Below are positions 15,586 through 23,617 of a stretch of 64,000 nt of DNA, piece by piece. A model generated the notes under the pieces. The model saw nothing but the letters and a program-made list of their open reading frames with translations. It did no database searches and was not told the origin of the DNA. Location of the stretch: the NCBI RefSeq assembly GCF_007828215.1, contig NZ_VIUE01000021.1, positions 1-64,000 on the forward strand, given 5' to 3'. The translations under genes and the position numbers were made by a program. Position 1 is the first letter of the stretch. Each line of letters starts with the position of its first letter. The stretch is from Pseudomonas sp. SJZ074. Lineage in GTDB: Bacteria; Pseudomonadota; Gammaproteobacteria; Pseudomonadales; Pseudomonadaceae.

Positions 15586-17529
15586 TTAGAACTTGAACCG
15601 TCCGACCAGGCCCCTCAGTTGACCGGAAATGTCCGTCAGGCGGCCCGAACCGGTCTGCGCCGAATGAGCAAATTCCTCGACCAGTTGCGCATCGGCATGG
15701 ATCTGCGCGATGTGCCGGTTGATGTCTTCGGCCACCTGGTGCTGTTCCTCGGCGGCGGTGGCGATCTGAGTGTTCTGGTCGCGGATCGAGTCCACCGAGT
15801 TGCGGATCTTGTCGAAGCTGTCGCGGGCCTGCTGGATACGTTCCACGCTGGTTTGTGACACTTGCAGGCTGCTCTGCATCTGATGGGTCACTTCCTGGGT
15901 GCGGCGGGCCAGGTTACCGAGCAGGCTGTCGATCTCGCCGGTGGAGTCGGCGGTGCGTCGCGCCAGGGCCCGCACTTCATCGGCCACGACGGCGAATCCG
16001 CGGCCTTGGTCGCCGGCGCGCGCGGCTTCGATGGCGGCGTTGAGGGCCAACAGGTTGGTCTGCTCGGCAATCGAACGGATGGTGTCGAGGATGGTATTGA
16101 TGTTCTTGCTGTCTTGCTCGAGCGCCTGCATGGTCTGGGTCGACTGCTGCAGGTCTTCGCTCAGTTTCAGCACGCTGCCGGTGGCTTCGCCGATGTGATG
16201 CTGGCCGTCGTGCACGTCACGGTAGCCGGTGTCTGCGCTGGCGGCGGCCTGGCTGCAGGAGCGGGCCACTTCGTTGGCGGTCGCGACCATTTCATTGAAG
16301 GCGGTACTGACCAGTTCCACTGCCTGGCGCTGGCGACCGGCGGCTTCGTTCATGTTGGTGGCGACTTCGCTGGTGTCGGCCGCCGCACTTTGCAAGTCGG
16401 AGGAGGCACTGCCGATTCGCTGTACCAGCTGAGCGATCATGCCCAGGAACTGGTTGAACCAGCTTGCCAGGGTGGCCGTTTCGTCCTTGCCTTGTACCGA
16501 GAGTTGACGGGTGAGGTCGCCTTCGCCTTCGGCGATTTCCTGCAAGCCGTTTGCAACGCCGCGAATCGGTCGCACGATGACGCTGGCAAAACTTGCGCCG
16601 ACCACGGCGAAGATCACCGCCAGTACCGCAGCGATAATGGCGATCAACCAGGTCAGGCTGGAGGCTTCGGCCATGACTTCGTCGCTCTTGATCAGCCCGA
16701 TGAAGCGCCAGCCAAGGCTCTTGGAGGTCACGATGTTGACCATGTAGGACACGCCATCGATCTCGACCTGGGTCACGCCATCGCTGCTCTTGGCCAGCGC
16801 GGCATAGTTGGGGCCGAGGTCGGCGAGGGGCTTGAAGTTGTGCTTGGCATCGCTGGCGTCGACCAGGACGTTGCCGTTCCCCTCGATCAGCATCAGGTAG
16901 CCGCTTTCGCCCAGCTTGATGTTCTTGACCAGTTCGGTCAGTTGCTTGAGCGACACGTCGAGGCCGACGACGCCTACCAGTTTGCCGGCAGCGTCGGATA
17001 CCGTGTGAACGATGCCGATCAGCGATATATCATCCGGCGCCCAGTAATAGGCGTCTGTGCGCACAGTCACGCCAGGCGAGGCGATGGCGGCCTTGTACCA
17101 AGGGCGCACGCGCGGATCGTAGTTGGAGATCTTGGGGTCGTCCGGCCAGCTGGCATAGCCGCCATCGGCAAGGCCCACGGAAAGATAGGCCGTGGTCGGA
17201 TGGCTCTTGGCGAAGCGGTCGAAGATATCCAGGATCTGTTTATTGGTTTCTGGGAGTGGCGTTTGCGCAGCGTCGGCGGAGGAATAGTTTTTCAGGTCCT
17301 TGGCCGCCACGATCCGCGGGTCCTTGGCGAAGAATTCGACGTTCTGGCTGATGCCATCGAAGAAAGTCTTCATGCCATTGTCGATCTGACGGATTTCCCG
17401 GCCGCTGCTGTCGAGGAAGTTGGTTTTCGCCGCGTCCCGCAGGTTCAGTACGACGAGCACTGCCACCAGGATGACCGGAAGGCAGGCGATGGTCGCGAAC
17501 GCCCATGTCAGCTTCTGTTTGATATTCAT
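15586..17529 (-). CDS. Methyl-accepting chemotaxis protein with dCache ligand domain
   Basis: This encodes 647 residues. The first membrane segment is at about 10-30 and the periplasmic double-Cache domain at about 35-280, with the distal-pocket landmarks 'YDPRVRPWYKAA' and 'VVGLDVSL'. The second membrane segment is at about 287-310, followed by HAMP ('VRPIRGVANGLQEIAEGEGD') and a long helical signalling domain with hairpin tip 'EQTNLLALNAAIEAARAGD'. The C-terminus (GLVGRFKF) lacks a CheR-docking pentapeptide. The RPWY and Asp landmarks fit receptors for small amino compounds, but the ligand cannot be stated. It is monocistronic. Confidence 0.9.
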   Translation of the reverse strand: MNIKQKLTWAFATIACLPVILVAVLVVLNLRDAAKTNFLDSSGREIRQIDNGMKTFFDGISQNVEFFAKDPRIVAAKDLKNYSSADAAQTPLPETNKQILDIFDRFAKSHPTTAYLSVGLADGGYASWPDDPKISNYDPRVRPWYKAAIASPGVTVRTDAYYWAPDDISLIGIVHTVSDAAGKLVGVVGLDVSLKQLTELVKNIKLGESGYLMLIEGNGNVLVDASDAKHNFKPLADLGPNYAALAKSSDGVTQVEIDGVSYMVNIVTSKSLGWRFIGLIKSDEVMAEASSLTWLIAIIAAVLAVIFAVVGASFASVIVRPIRGVANGLQEIAEGEGDLTRQLSVQGKDETATLASWFNQFLGMIAQLVQRIGSASSDLQSAAADTSEVATNMNEAAGRQRQAVELVSTAFNEMVATANEVARSCSQAAASADTGYRDVHDGQHHIGEATGSVLKLSEDLQQSTQTMQALEQDSKNINTILDTIRSIAEQTNLLALNAAIEAARAGDQGRGFAVVADEVRALARRTADSTGEIDSLLGNLARRTQEVTHQMQSSLQVSQTSVERIQQARDSFDKIRNSVDSIRDQNTQIATAAEEQHQVAEDINRHIAQIHADAQLVEEFAHSAQTGSGRLTDISGQLRGLVGRFKF

Positions 17530-17789
17530 GACTTCTCCCGCGGGTTTTATAAGTGTTGGGTCGGCGGAAACAATGGCAGTGCGCGTTGCGAGTGCTGGAA
17601 GGGAAAGCGCCCATGTCTACGTTCAGTCTATCGACTAAAGGCGTACAGACTTTAGAGCGGCAGGTATTTAGGGGGCGTCGATAGGCATCCGCGTCGCTAA
17701 TCCATACGATAGCGACGTTCCCCATACCATGGCCCTTTGTCCGAGATGCGAGAGTGACGCCAGTCTGATCGTCTTCAGGAAGAGGCCCT

Positions 17790-18830
17790 ATGCCAAGCGC
17801 ATTCGAGAGCGTACTTAAAAACAAGAACATGGCTTATCGGCCACTCGGCTCGCCGGGGGTTGATCAGGCGCCGACCCGTGTCGCATTCGTGTTGATGGAC
17901 AATTTCTCGATGATGTCCTTCACCGGTGCGGTGGACGCTCTGGTGACGGCCAACCTGATGTGTGATATGCCCCTCTACGAGATCCTGACGGTAGGGGTGT
18001 CGGGTAACCAGGTGACGAGTGACCTGGGTATTGTCATTTCCACCGACATCGAGCTGGCGCAATTGCCGGAAAACCAGGACATTCTCATCGTCGCCGGCGG
18101 CTTTCGCGTGAAGCTGCAAGGGGTGCCCCTGCTGCGGCGCAAGCTACGCGCCAATGCGGCATACGGGGCGGTCATGGGCGGGCTGTGGAATGGCGTATTC
18201 TTCGTCGCCGATGCCAGCCTGCTGGACGGTTTCGAATGCGCCGTCCACCCGGAAAGCCGTGCGATGATGATGGAGGTCTTCCCCCATGTGAAGGTGTCGA
18301 GCCGGGCCTATGTCGTCGATCGCGGACGGGTCAGTTGTGCCGGTGCCAACAGTTCGCTGCGCATGATGCTCCAGCTGATCCGTCAGACGGGAGGGGAGGC
18401 CCTGGTGGGGGCCATCGAGGAAATCCTGCGGTGTGACGAATCGGGCGATGCGTCGGATCTGCCGCCGGTCTTCGTCGAGACGGACCCGCGGCTGCCGGAA
18501 AGCCTCAAGCTGGCGCTGGAGTTGATGTGGCAGAACATCGAAGAGCCGTTGACCATCGATGAGCTGGCGGCCTGCGTCAAAATTTCCAAGCGCCAGCTGG
18601 AGCGGCGCTTCTGCAGTTTTCTCGGGGCGACCCCGACGCGTTACTACCTGGAGTTACGCCTGACCCGGGCACGCCAGCTCATCCAGCAGACCAATCGATC
18701 GATGACAGAAGTCGCGGTGGCGACGGGCTTCGTCAGCTCTCCGCATTTCCAGCGGCGATTCCGGGATTTCTTCGGCGTTCCGCCTGGCAGCTATCGTTCG
18801 TCGTTTGGGCGAAAGCAAACGTCGGTGTGA
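17790..18830 (+). CDS. GlxA-family AraC regulator with DJ-1/PfpI domain
   Basis: This encodes 346 residues with an AGGAAGAGG ribosome site. Residues 30-200 form a DJ-1/PfpI-like ligand domain ('VAFVLMDNFSMMSFTGAVDAL', 'DILIVAGGFRVKLQ'). The nucleophile position reads 'GAVMGGLWNGVFFVADASLL', without the usual cysteine, as expected for a sensor rather than an enzyme. C-terminal AraC helices lie at about 245-340 ('VKISKRQLERRFCSFLGATP', 'VATGFVSSPHFQRRFRDFFG'). This group includes GbdR, CdhR and ArgR, which sense amino acids or betaines. The target is unknown. It is divergent from the chemoreceptor gene. Confidence 0.85.
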   Translation: MPSAFESVLKNKNMAYRPLGSPGVDQAPTRVAFVLMDNFSMMSFTGAVDALVTANLMCDMPLYEILTVGVSGNQVTSDLGIVISTDIELAQLPENQDILIVAGGFRVKLQGVPLLRRKLRANAAYGAVMGGLWNGVFFVADASLLDGFECAVHPESRAMMMEVFPHVKVSSRAYVVDRGRVSCAGANSSLRMMLQLIRQTGGEALVGAIEEILRCDESGDASDLPPVFVETDPRLPESLKLALELMWQNIEEPLTIDELAACVKISKRQLERRFCSFLGATPTRYYLELRLTRARQLIQQTNRSMTEVAVATGFVSSPHFQRRFRDFFGVPPGSYRSSFGRKQTSV

Positions 18831-18906
18831 GCGTCGCGGCTGGACGCCTTTTGCGGAGGGCGAAACCTGGCTCGCGCTCATCGGTGGGGCAAGCCAGGTG
18901 TTGTGC

Positions 18907-19089
18907 TCAGGTCCTGCGCATTTTCTGGGCTATGTACAAGGCAATGCAGCCCGTAGCGCACAGCCATATAATCGAACCGGCGGCGGCGAGGATCAATGAG
19001 AGGTCGGAGTCGTAATCGATCATGCCGGGAACCGCATAGACAAACCAAAGCAGCGTGACAAGGACGAAAGCCAACAGCGACATTTGCAT
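18907..19089 (-). CDS. Small membrane protein, 60 residues
   Basis: The start ATG at 19089 has a good AGGAAAC site. Two membrane segments are visible: residues 4-22 (LAFVLVTLLWFVYAVPGMI) and 30-52 (SLILAAAGSIIWLCATGCIA). A basic end 'QKMRRT' follows. It is convergent with the GlxA-type gene. There is no family I can name. Codon usage resembles its neighbours. Confidence 0.6.
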   Translation of the reverse strand: MQMSLLAFVLVTLLWFVYAVPGMIDYDSDLSLILAAAGSIIWLCATGCIALYIAQKMRRT

Positions 19090-19295
19090 AAGTGTTTCCT
19101 ACCCGCTGGTGAAGGGGCGGGTACTTCAGGTTGTCGGTCAGGGACCTCTTTCTGTCTACGCAGAAATAAAGGGGCTCAGCAGTGGAAGGCGAATCGCCGC
19201 AAGGCTTCGTCATCCACTATGCAGACATTCCATGTCCGAGAACTTCACTCAGCAGTGGCCTTCGCACGGAGGCGAAGGTGTAATGCGCGTTGGGC

Positions 19296-19697
19296 TCAGG
19301 TTCTATCGTCCGTTTGTTCTTCGGCAGGCGGATTATCGGCTTGCGATGCGCTCAGGGTCGTGCCTTTGCACAGCATCTTGCCCACTTCACCGGCGATGGA
19401 GCCTTCAACTATTCGCTCTTGCATCTGGTCGAACTGGACGTTTTCCAACCCCTCCAGGCTGTTGTACATCCCCGTGTGGCGAGCATTGCGATTGGCGCAA
19501 TCGAGCTCCACTTTTGTATAACTGGTGAAATACGCGCCTTCCCTTTGCACGATGGCCTGAATGGCGGTACCACTCTCGACAAACGAAACAAGGGAGTATT
19601 CGGCGTCTGAATCATCGTAGCTGTACTGGATTTTCTGCATGTCCGCTGTCGCATGACACGCTACGCAAAAAGTAACGAGTGAGATAACCGTTTTCAT
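19296..19697 (-). CDS. Exported hypothetical protein
   Basis: This encodes 133 residues from MKTVISLVTF at 19697, preceded by GGAAGAAGC. Residues 1-18 form a signal peptide ending in CHATADM. The mature protein has a Cys in 'VELDCANRNARHTGMYN' and one in 'GKMLCKGTTLSA', a pattern seen in small Pseudomonas periplasmic proteins that sense or bind at the envelope. The tail is acidic and polar. No function is assigned. It stands alone, with 200-330-base gaps on both sides. Confidence 0.6.
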   Translation of the reverse strand: MKTVISLVTFCVACHATADMQKIQYSYDDSDAEYSLVSFVESGTAIQAIVQREGAYFTSYTKVELDCANRNARHTGMYNSLEGLENVQFDQMQERIVEGSIAGEVGKMLCKGTTLSASQADNPPAEEQTDDRT

Positions 19698-20023
19698 GCT
19701 TCTTCCATGAATAAGCAATGCCAGAGATTAGTGGCCAAGTGAAATCATTTTGCTTGGCTTGTAACATTGAGTCAACATTGCGCAGCGAGCGCACAGTTCA
19801 CCGCTGTTCAGACAGCCTTGGTTTGTAGGCAATTTCACCCACTTTCTGGTTGTCGGAAACGATCCTACGTTAGCGGTGCCTCTCAACGTTGGCTATCCAG
19901 GGCTTTATCGGCACCAGACATGAAAACGTGAGGCCTGATCATCATTGAAAGCGAGCCAGAAGGCTTGATGCAGGCAACCAGACCCCGGGTTTGTGAAGCT
20001 CCGCGGGTTGCCCCGCGGAAAAA
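19698..20023. other. Intergenic region without supported gene
   Basis: This is 326 bases between two minus-strand genes. An 8-bp GC-rich stem (TCCGCGGG-N4-CCCGCGGA) at 20000-20019 sits just past the pirin stop. It has no T-run in the pirin direction. The rest shows no ORF with a ribosome site and no repeat that I could recognise. Confidence 0.4.
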
Positions 20024-20746
20024 TCATGGCATTTGTGGCAACTCCCTGGGTCGCAGGTCGAATACCAGCACCTCGGCATCCTGGCCATTGCTCAGCGTCA
20101 GTACCTGTTCTTCCCGTACTCGCACGCCGTCACCTTCCTGTAATGACACGCCATTGAGCTCGACATTGCCCCGGGCGACATGCACGTAGGCATAGCGTTC
20201 AGGCGTCAATGTCAGGGTGGCGCTTTCGCTGCCATCGAACAGTCCGGCATAGACCCGTGCGTCCTGGCGCACTTCGAGGGAACCATCGGCGCCGTCCGGG
20301 GAGATGATCAATTGCAGGCGACCGCGTTTCTGCCCGGTGCTGAAATGCTCCTGCTGGTAGCGTGGCTTGGCACCGCTGACATTCGGCACGATCCAGATCT
20401 GCAGGAAGTGCACTGGCTCGTCCGCGCTGTGGTTGAACTCGCTGTGGGCCACGCCACTGCCGGCGCTCATCAGTTGCACGTCGCCTGGGCGAATGACCGA
20501 GCCCGTGCCCAGGGTGTCCTTATGCTCCAGCGCACCTTCGAGTACGTAGGAGAAAATCTCCATGTCCCGGTGGGGGTGTTGGCCGAAACCCTTGGCGGCG
20601 GCGACTCGGTCGTCATTGATGACCAACAGGTCGGAAAAGCCTTGTTGATTGAGGTCACGGTAGTTGGCGAAAGAAAAGGTGTGGAACGAGGTCAGCCAGC
20701 CGTGACGGGCGATTCCGCGGTCCGCAGCTTTGCGAAGGGTCAGCAT
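20024..20746 (-). CDS. Pirin-family bicupin protein (YhhW-like)
   Basis: This encodes 240 residues, close to the E. coli YhhW length. The N-terminal cupin has the pirin metal motif: 'GFGQHPHRDMEIFSYVLEG' (two His), then 'LMSAGSGVAHSEFNHS' (His and Glu). The C-terminal cupin is weaker, as usual. YhhW-type pirins can show quercetin dioxygenase activity. Many Pseudomonas copies respond to redox stress and sit beside regulators. A GGAG site precedes the start. It is divergent from a GlxA-type regulator 275 bases away, which may control it. Confidence 0.9.
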   Translation of the reverse strand: MLTLRKAADRGIARHGWLTSFHTFSFANYRDLNQQGFSDLLVINDDRVAAAKGFGQHPHRDMEIFSYVLEGALEHKDTLGTGSVIRPGDVQLMSAGSGVAHSEFNHSADEPVHFLQIWIVPNVSGAKPRYQQEHFSTGQKRGRLQLIISPDGADGSLEVRQDARVYAGLFDGSESATLTLTPERYAYVHVARGNVELNGVSLQEGDGVRVREEQVLTLSNGQDAEVLVFDLRPRELPQMP

Positions 20747-20938
20747 GGTAGTTCTCCTGGTTCAGTGGGCGACGGCTTTGGCCGTTCGCCGGGGACAGAA
20801 GAAAGGTTAATGGTTATGCTGCTGATTAATAAGTAGGTGAAAAACGAAAGACTGTCACCTATAGGTGGACAATAGTAGGACCATCAGCCGGCGCGGTGCG
20901 CTAACATGTCGAAGCCGCGTCTGATGTCACATCGGACC

Positions 20939-20970
20939 TGTGGGCCTGCTCGCTCCTACAGGGCTCATCA
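20939..20970. repeat. Degenerate REP unit
   Basis: 'CTGTGGGCCTGCTCGCTCC' followed by TACAGG is a worn copy of the common GTGGGAGCGAGCNTGCTCGCG element. It lies between the divergent pirin and GlxA-type genes. Confidence 0.45.
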
Positions 20971-21021
20971 GGCGAGCTAGAATTTTGCTGCGTTCCTCTG
21001 GATTTTTTGGCGTGTTAATTG

Positions 21022-21972
21022 ATGAAAACCATTGCAATGGTGCTGTTCCCGGATTTTTTGCTACTCGACATGGCCGGGCCGATGGAGGTGTTCTCCATCG
21101 CCAACCGCTATCTTGAGCCGGACCAACGCTACCAATTGCTGACCCTGGGCACAGAGCGCGGCGCGTTGCGCGCGTCCAACGGTGTGGCGGTGGAAGCCGA
21201 CATGCATATCGACCAGGCCTGGGCCGCTTATGATGTATTGCTGGTGCCGGGCGGGCCAGGGGCCTACAACGATCGGCATCCGGGGTTGCATATCTGGCTG
21301 CGCGCCGCGACGCAACGGGCCACGCGCTACGGCTCCATCTGCACAGGGGCCTTTGTACTGGGTGAGGCGGGGCTGCTCGACGGCTACCGCGTCACCACGC
21401 ATTGGCATTACACCGAACGCCTGATCCGGCGTTTCCCCAAGGCACGGGTGGAAACCGACAAGATCTTCCTGCAGGACCGGCGCCTGTTCACTTCCGGGGG
21501 CGTCACCGCCGGTATCGACCTGGCATTGGCCATCGTCGCCCAGGACCATGGCCGCAAAGTGGCGCTGGATGTGGCGAAGGTATTGCTGGTGGTCATGAAG
21601 CGCCAAGGCGGGCAAGCCCAGTTCAGTCCCCTGGTGGCGGCGGTGGCGGCCCAGGAGTCGGCCATCACCCGGGTGCAGCATTATGTGATGGAGCACCTGG
21701 AAGAGCCGTTCACCGTCGAGCGCATGGCAACGCTGGCCTCCATGAGCCCGCGGCATTTCGCCCGGATGTTCGCCCGCGAAGTGACAATGACGCCAATGGA
21801 GTTCCTGCAAGGTGCGCGGATCGACCGGGCCCGCCACTTACTCGAAAGCACCGACTTGCCCCTGAAGACCGTGGCGTTTCGCAGTGGGTTTGGCAGCGTC
21901 CGGCACATGCGCTCACTGTTCAGTGAAAAACTCGGCCTGACCCCCGTGCAGTATCGCCAGCAGTTCAGTTGA
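21022..21972 (+). CDS. GlxA-family AraC regulator with DJ-1/PfpI domain
   Basis: The ATG at 21022 gives 316 residues; a TTG one codon earlier is less likely. The DJ-1/PfpI domain covers about residues 3-175 ('IAMVLFPDFLLLDMAGPMEV', 'DVLLVPGGPGAYND'). It has a cysteine in 'GSICTGAFVLGEAGLLDG' at the nucleophile elbow, followed by 'VTTHWHY'. AraC helices occupy about 215-315 ('MATLASMSPRHFARMFAREV', 'VAFRSGFGSVRHMRSLFSEK'). Unlike the copy at 17790 it keeps the elbow cysteine. It is divergent from pirin and is its likely regulator, which is inference from position. Confidence 0.85.
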   Translation: MKTIAMVLFPDFLLLDMAGPMEVFSIANRYLEPDQRYQLLTLGTERGALRASNGVAVEADMHIDQAWAAYDVLLVPGGPGAYNDRHPGLHIWLRAATQRATRYGSICTGAFVLGEAGLLDGYRVTTHWHYTERLIRRFPKARVETDKIFLQDRRLFTSGGVTAGIDLALAIVAQDHGRKVALDVAKVLLVVMKRQGGQAQFSPLVAAVAAQESAITRVQHYVMEHLEEPFTVERMATLASMSPRHFARMFAREVTMTPMEFLQGARIDRARHLLESTDLPLKTVAFRSGFGSVRHMRSLFSEKLGLTPVQYRQQFS

Positions 21973-22153
21973 GCCTCCGGTGTCCGTCCAGGGCACCGTG
22001 ATGTCCGTCATGGACCCTGTGCCAGCATTGTTCTCCGGTCGTGGGCTGCCAAGATAACGGCGAACCCTCTGGAAAGGATGCAAGAGAGCCAGGGCAGACG
22101 CGTCCGCTGACCGCGACGCCATGCCCATACCGGTTCTTCGGCGCTGAATCAGC

Positions 22154-23617
22154 ATGAACAGTTTCGTCAAACCCGATACCGAAATGGCGGTGGGCTTTGG
22201 TCCGTTTGCCTTCTACCGGCAGCAGCGGCTGGTCACCCGAAACGGCGAACCCCTCACCTTGGGCGGGCGGGCGCTGGACGTTCTCCAGATACTGGTGGAT
22301 CACGCCGGCAGCTATATCAGCAAGCAAGCGCTGATAGCCGAGGTCTGGCCGGACAGTGTGGTGGAAGACATCAACCTGCGGGTGCACATTGCGGCACTGC
22401 GTCGGGCGTTCGGTGACGGGCGGGACGGATGCCGGTACATCCTCAACGATCCGCGGAGGGGCTATTGCTTTGCCGCGCCACTGGCTTCGTCCATCCGCGA
22501 AACGCACAACCTGCCTGCGCGGCTGAGCCCGGTGATCGGCCGCGATAAAGTGCTGGGCCGGTTGTTGGCCCAGGTGCCGCGCCAGCGCCTGACCACCGTG
22601 ACCGGTCCGGGTGGTGTCGGCAAGTCCACCGTGGTGCTGCGGGCCGCGGAGCTGTTGCTGGAACACTTTGACGACGGTGCGTGGTTCGTCGACCTGGCGG
22701 CCGTCACCGAGCCTTGCCAGGTACGGGCACGGATTGCTTGCACGCTGGGCCTGGAACCCGACTCGCTGAATGAGCGACTCGAACATCGCCGGATGCTGCT
22801 GGTGCTCGACGGCTGCGAGCACCAACTCGAGGCCTGTCGTGAACTGGCCCTGGCGCTTCGGGCGTCGGCAGCGGGCGTGTCGCTGTTGCTGAGCAGTCGT
22901 GAGCCACTGAGCCTCACCGACGAACATATCGTGCAGCTGCCAGGCCTGACGGTGGCATCGCCTCTTGAGCCCGAGCAGCAATTGTTGGCGTGTCCGGCGG
23001 TGCAATTACTGAAGGAGCGGATCGGCGCCCGGCAGCAGGGTTTCAAACCCAGCGACCGCGACCTGGTGGCGATGGCGCAAATCTGCCAGCGCCTGGACGG
23101 TTTGCCGCTGGCCCTTGAACTGGCGGCAGCCCAAGTCTGTGCCTTGGGTGTGGCCGGGGTACTGGAGCAACTGGACTTCGGGCTATCGCTCCTGAGCTTT
23201 GGCCGGCGCACGGCCGTGCCCCGTCACCGGAGCCTGGAAGCCTTGCTGGACTGGAGTTTCGAGCGTTTGAGTGCGCCGGAGCAGAAGGTATTGCAGCGCC
23301 TCTCGGTGTTCGAGCGGCCTTTTACTGCCAAGGCGGCCATTGCCGTGATCAGTTGTCCGGAACTGGGTGTCGAGCAGTTGCCCAGGCTACTGTCACGGCT
23401 GGCCAACCAGTCGCTATTGAGGGTCGAACAATGCGCCCGTGGAGTGCGTTTCCACTGGCTTCACACCACGCGTGCCTATGCCATGGAAAAACTGCGGCGC
23501 AGTGGTCAATGGCATTTGTATCATCGGCGTTATGTGTTGCAGAACGCATGGAAGCCTGTCCGCTCAAGCCTCGCACCGTCGAGGCAACGTGTGGAGCAGC
23601 GCGTCGGCCTCCACTAA
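22154..23617 (+). CDS. Short winged-helix regulator with NTPase (NB-ARC-like) domain
   Basis: This encodes 487 residues. Residues 10-110 are an OmpR/PhoB-type winged helix ('LVTRNGEPLTLGGRALDVLQ', 'SKQALIAEVWPDSVVEDINL', 'RYILNDPRRGYCFAA'). The NTPase domain follows, with Walker A 'GPGGVGKST' (about 155), Walker B 'RMLLVLDGCE' (about 215), 'LLLSSREPL', and a degenerate winged domain '..HTTRAYAMEKLRRSG'. It then ends, without the roughly 400-residue helical-repeat C-terminus found in the paralogue encoded convergently at 23564-26365. The last 18 codons overlap that gene. It could be a natural short form or a 3' truncation. Confidence 0.75.
   Translation: MNSFVKPDTEMAVGFGPFAFYRQQRLVTRNGEPLTLGGRALDVLQILVDHAGSYISKQALIAEVWPDSVVEDINLRVHIAALRRAFGDGRDGCRYILNDPRRGYCFAAPLASSIRETHNLPARLSPVIGRDKVLGRLLAQVPRQRLTTVTGPGGVGKSTVVLRAAELLLEHFDDGAWFVDLAAVTEPCQVRARIACTLGLEPDSLNERLEHRRMLLVLDGCEHQLEACRELALALRASAAGVSLLLSSREPLSLTDEHIVQLPGLTVASPLEPEQQLLACPAVQLLKERIGARQQGFKPSDRDLVAMAQICQRLDGLPLALELAAAQVCALGVAGVLEQLDFGLSLLSFGRRTAVPRHRSLEALLDWSFERLSAPEQKVLQRLSVFERPFTAKAAIAVISCPELGVEQLPRLLSRLANQSLLRVEQCARGVRFHWLHTTRAYAMEKLRRSGQWHLYHRRYVLQNAWKPVRSSLAPSRQRVEQRVGLH

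Noticed and set aside
15862..17655. A 597-codon open frame on the plus strand opposite the chemoreceptor
   Set aside because: The minus strand encodes a complete MCP with all domains. The plus frame is rich in Gly, Gln and Asp in the pattern of a reverse-complement shadow.
20000..20019. GC-rich 8-bp stem after pirin considered as a terminator
   Set aside because: The T-run lies before, not after, the stem in the direction of pirin transcription.
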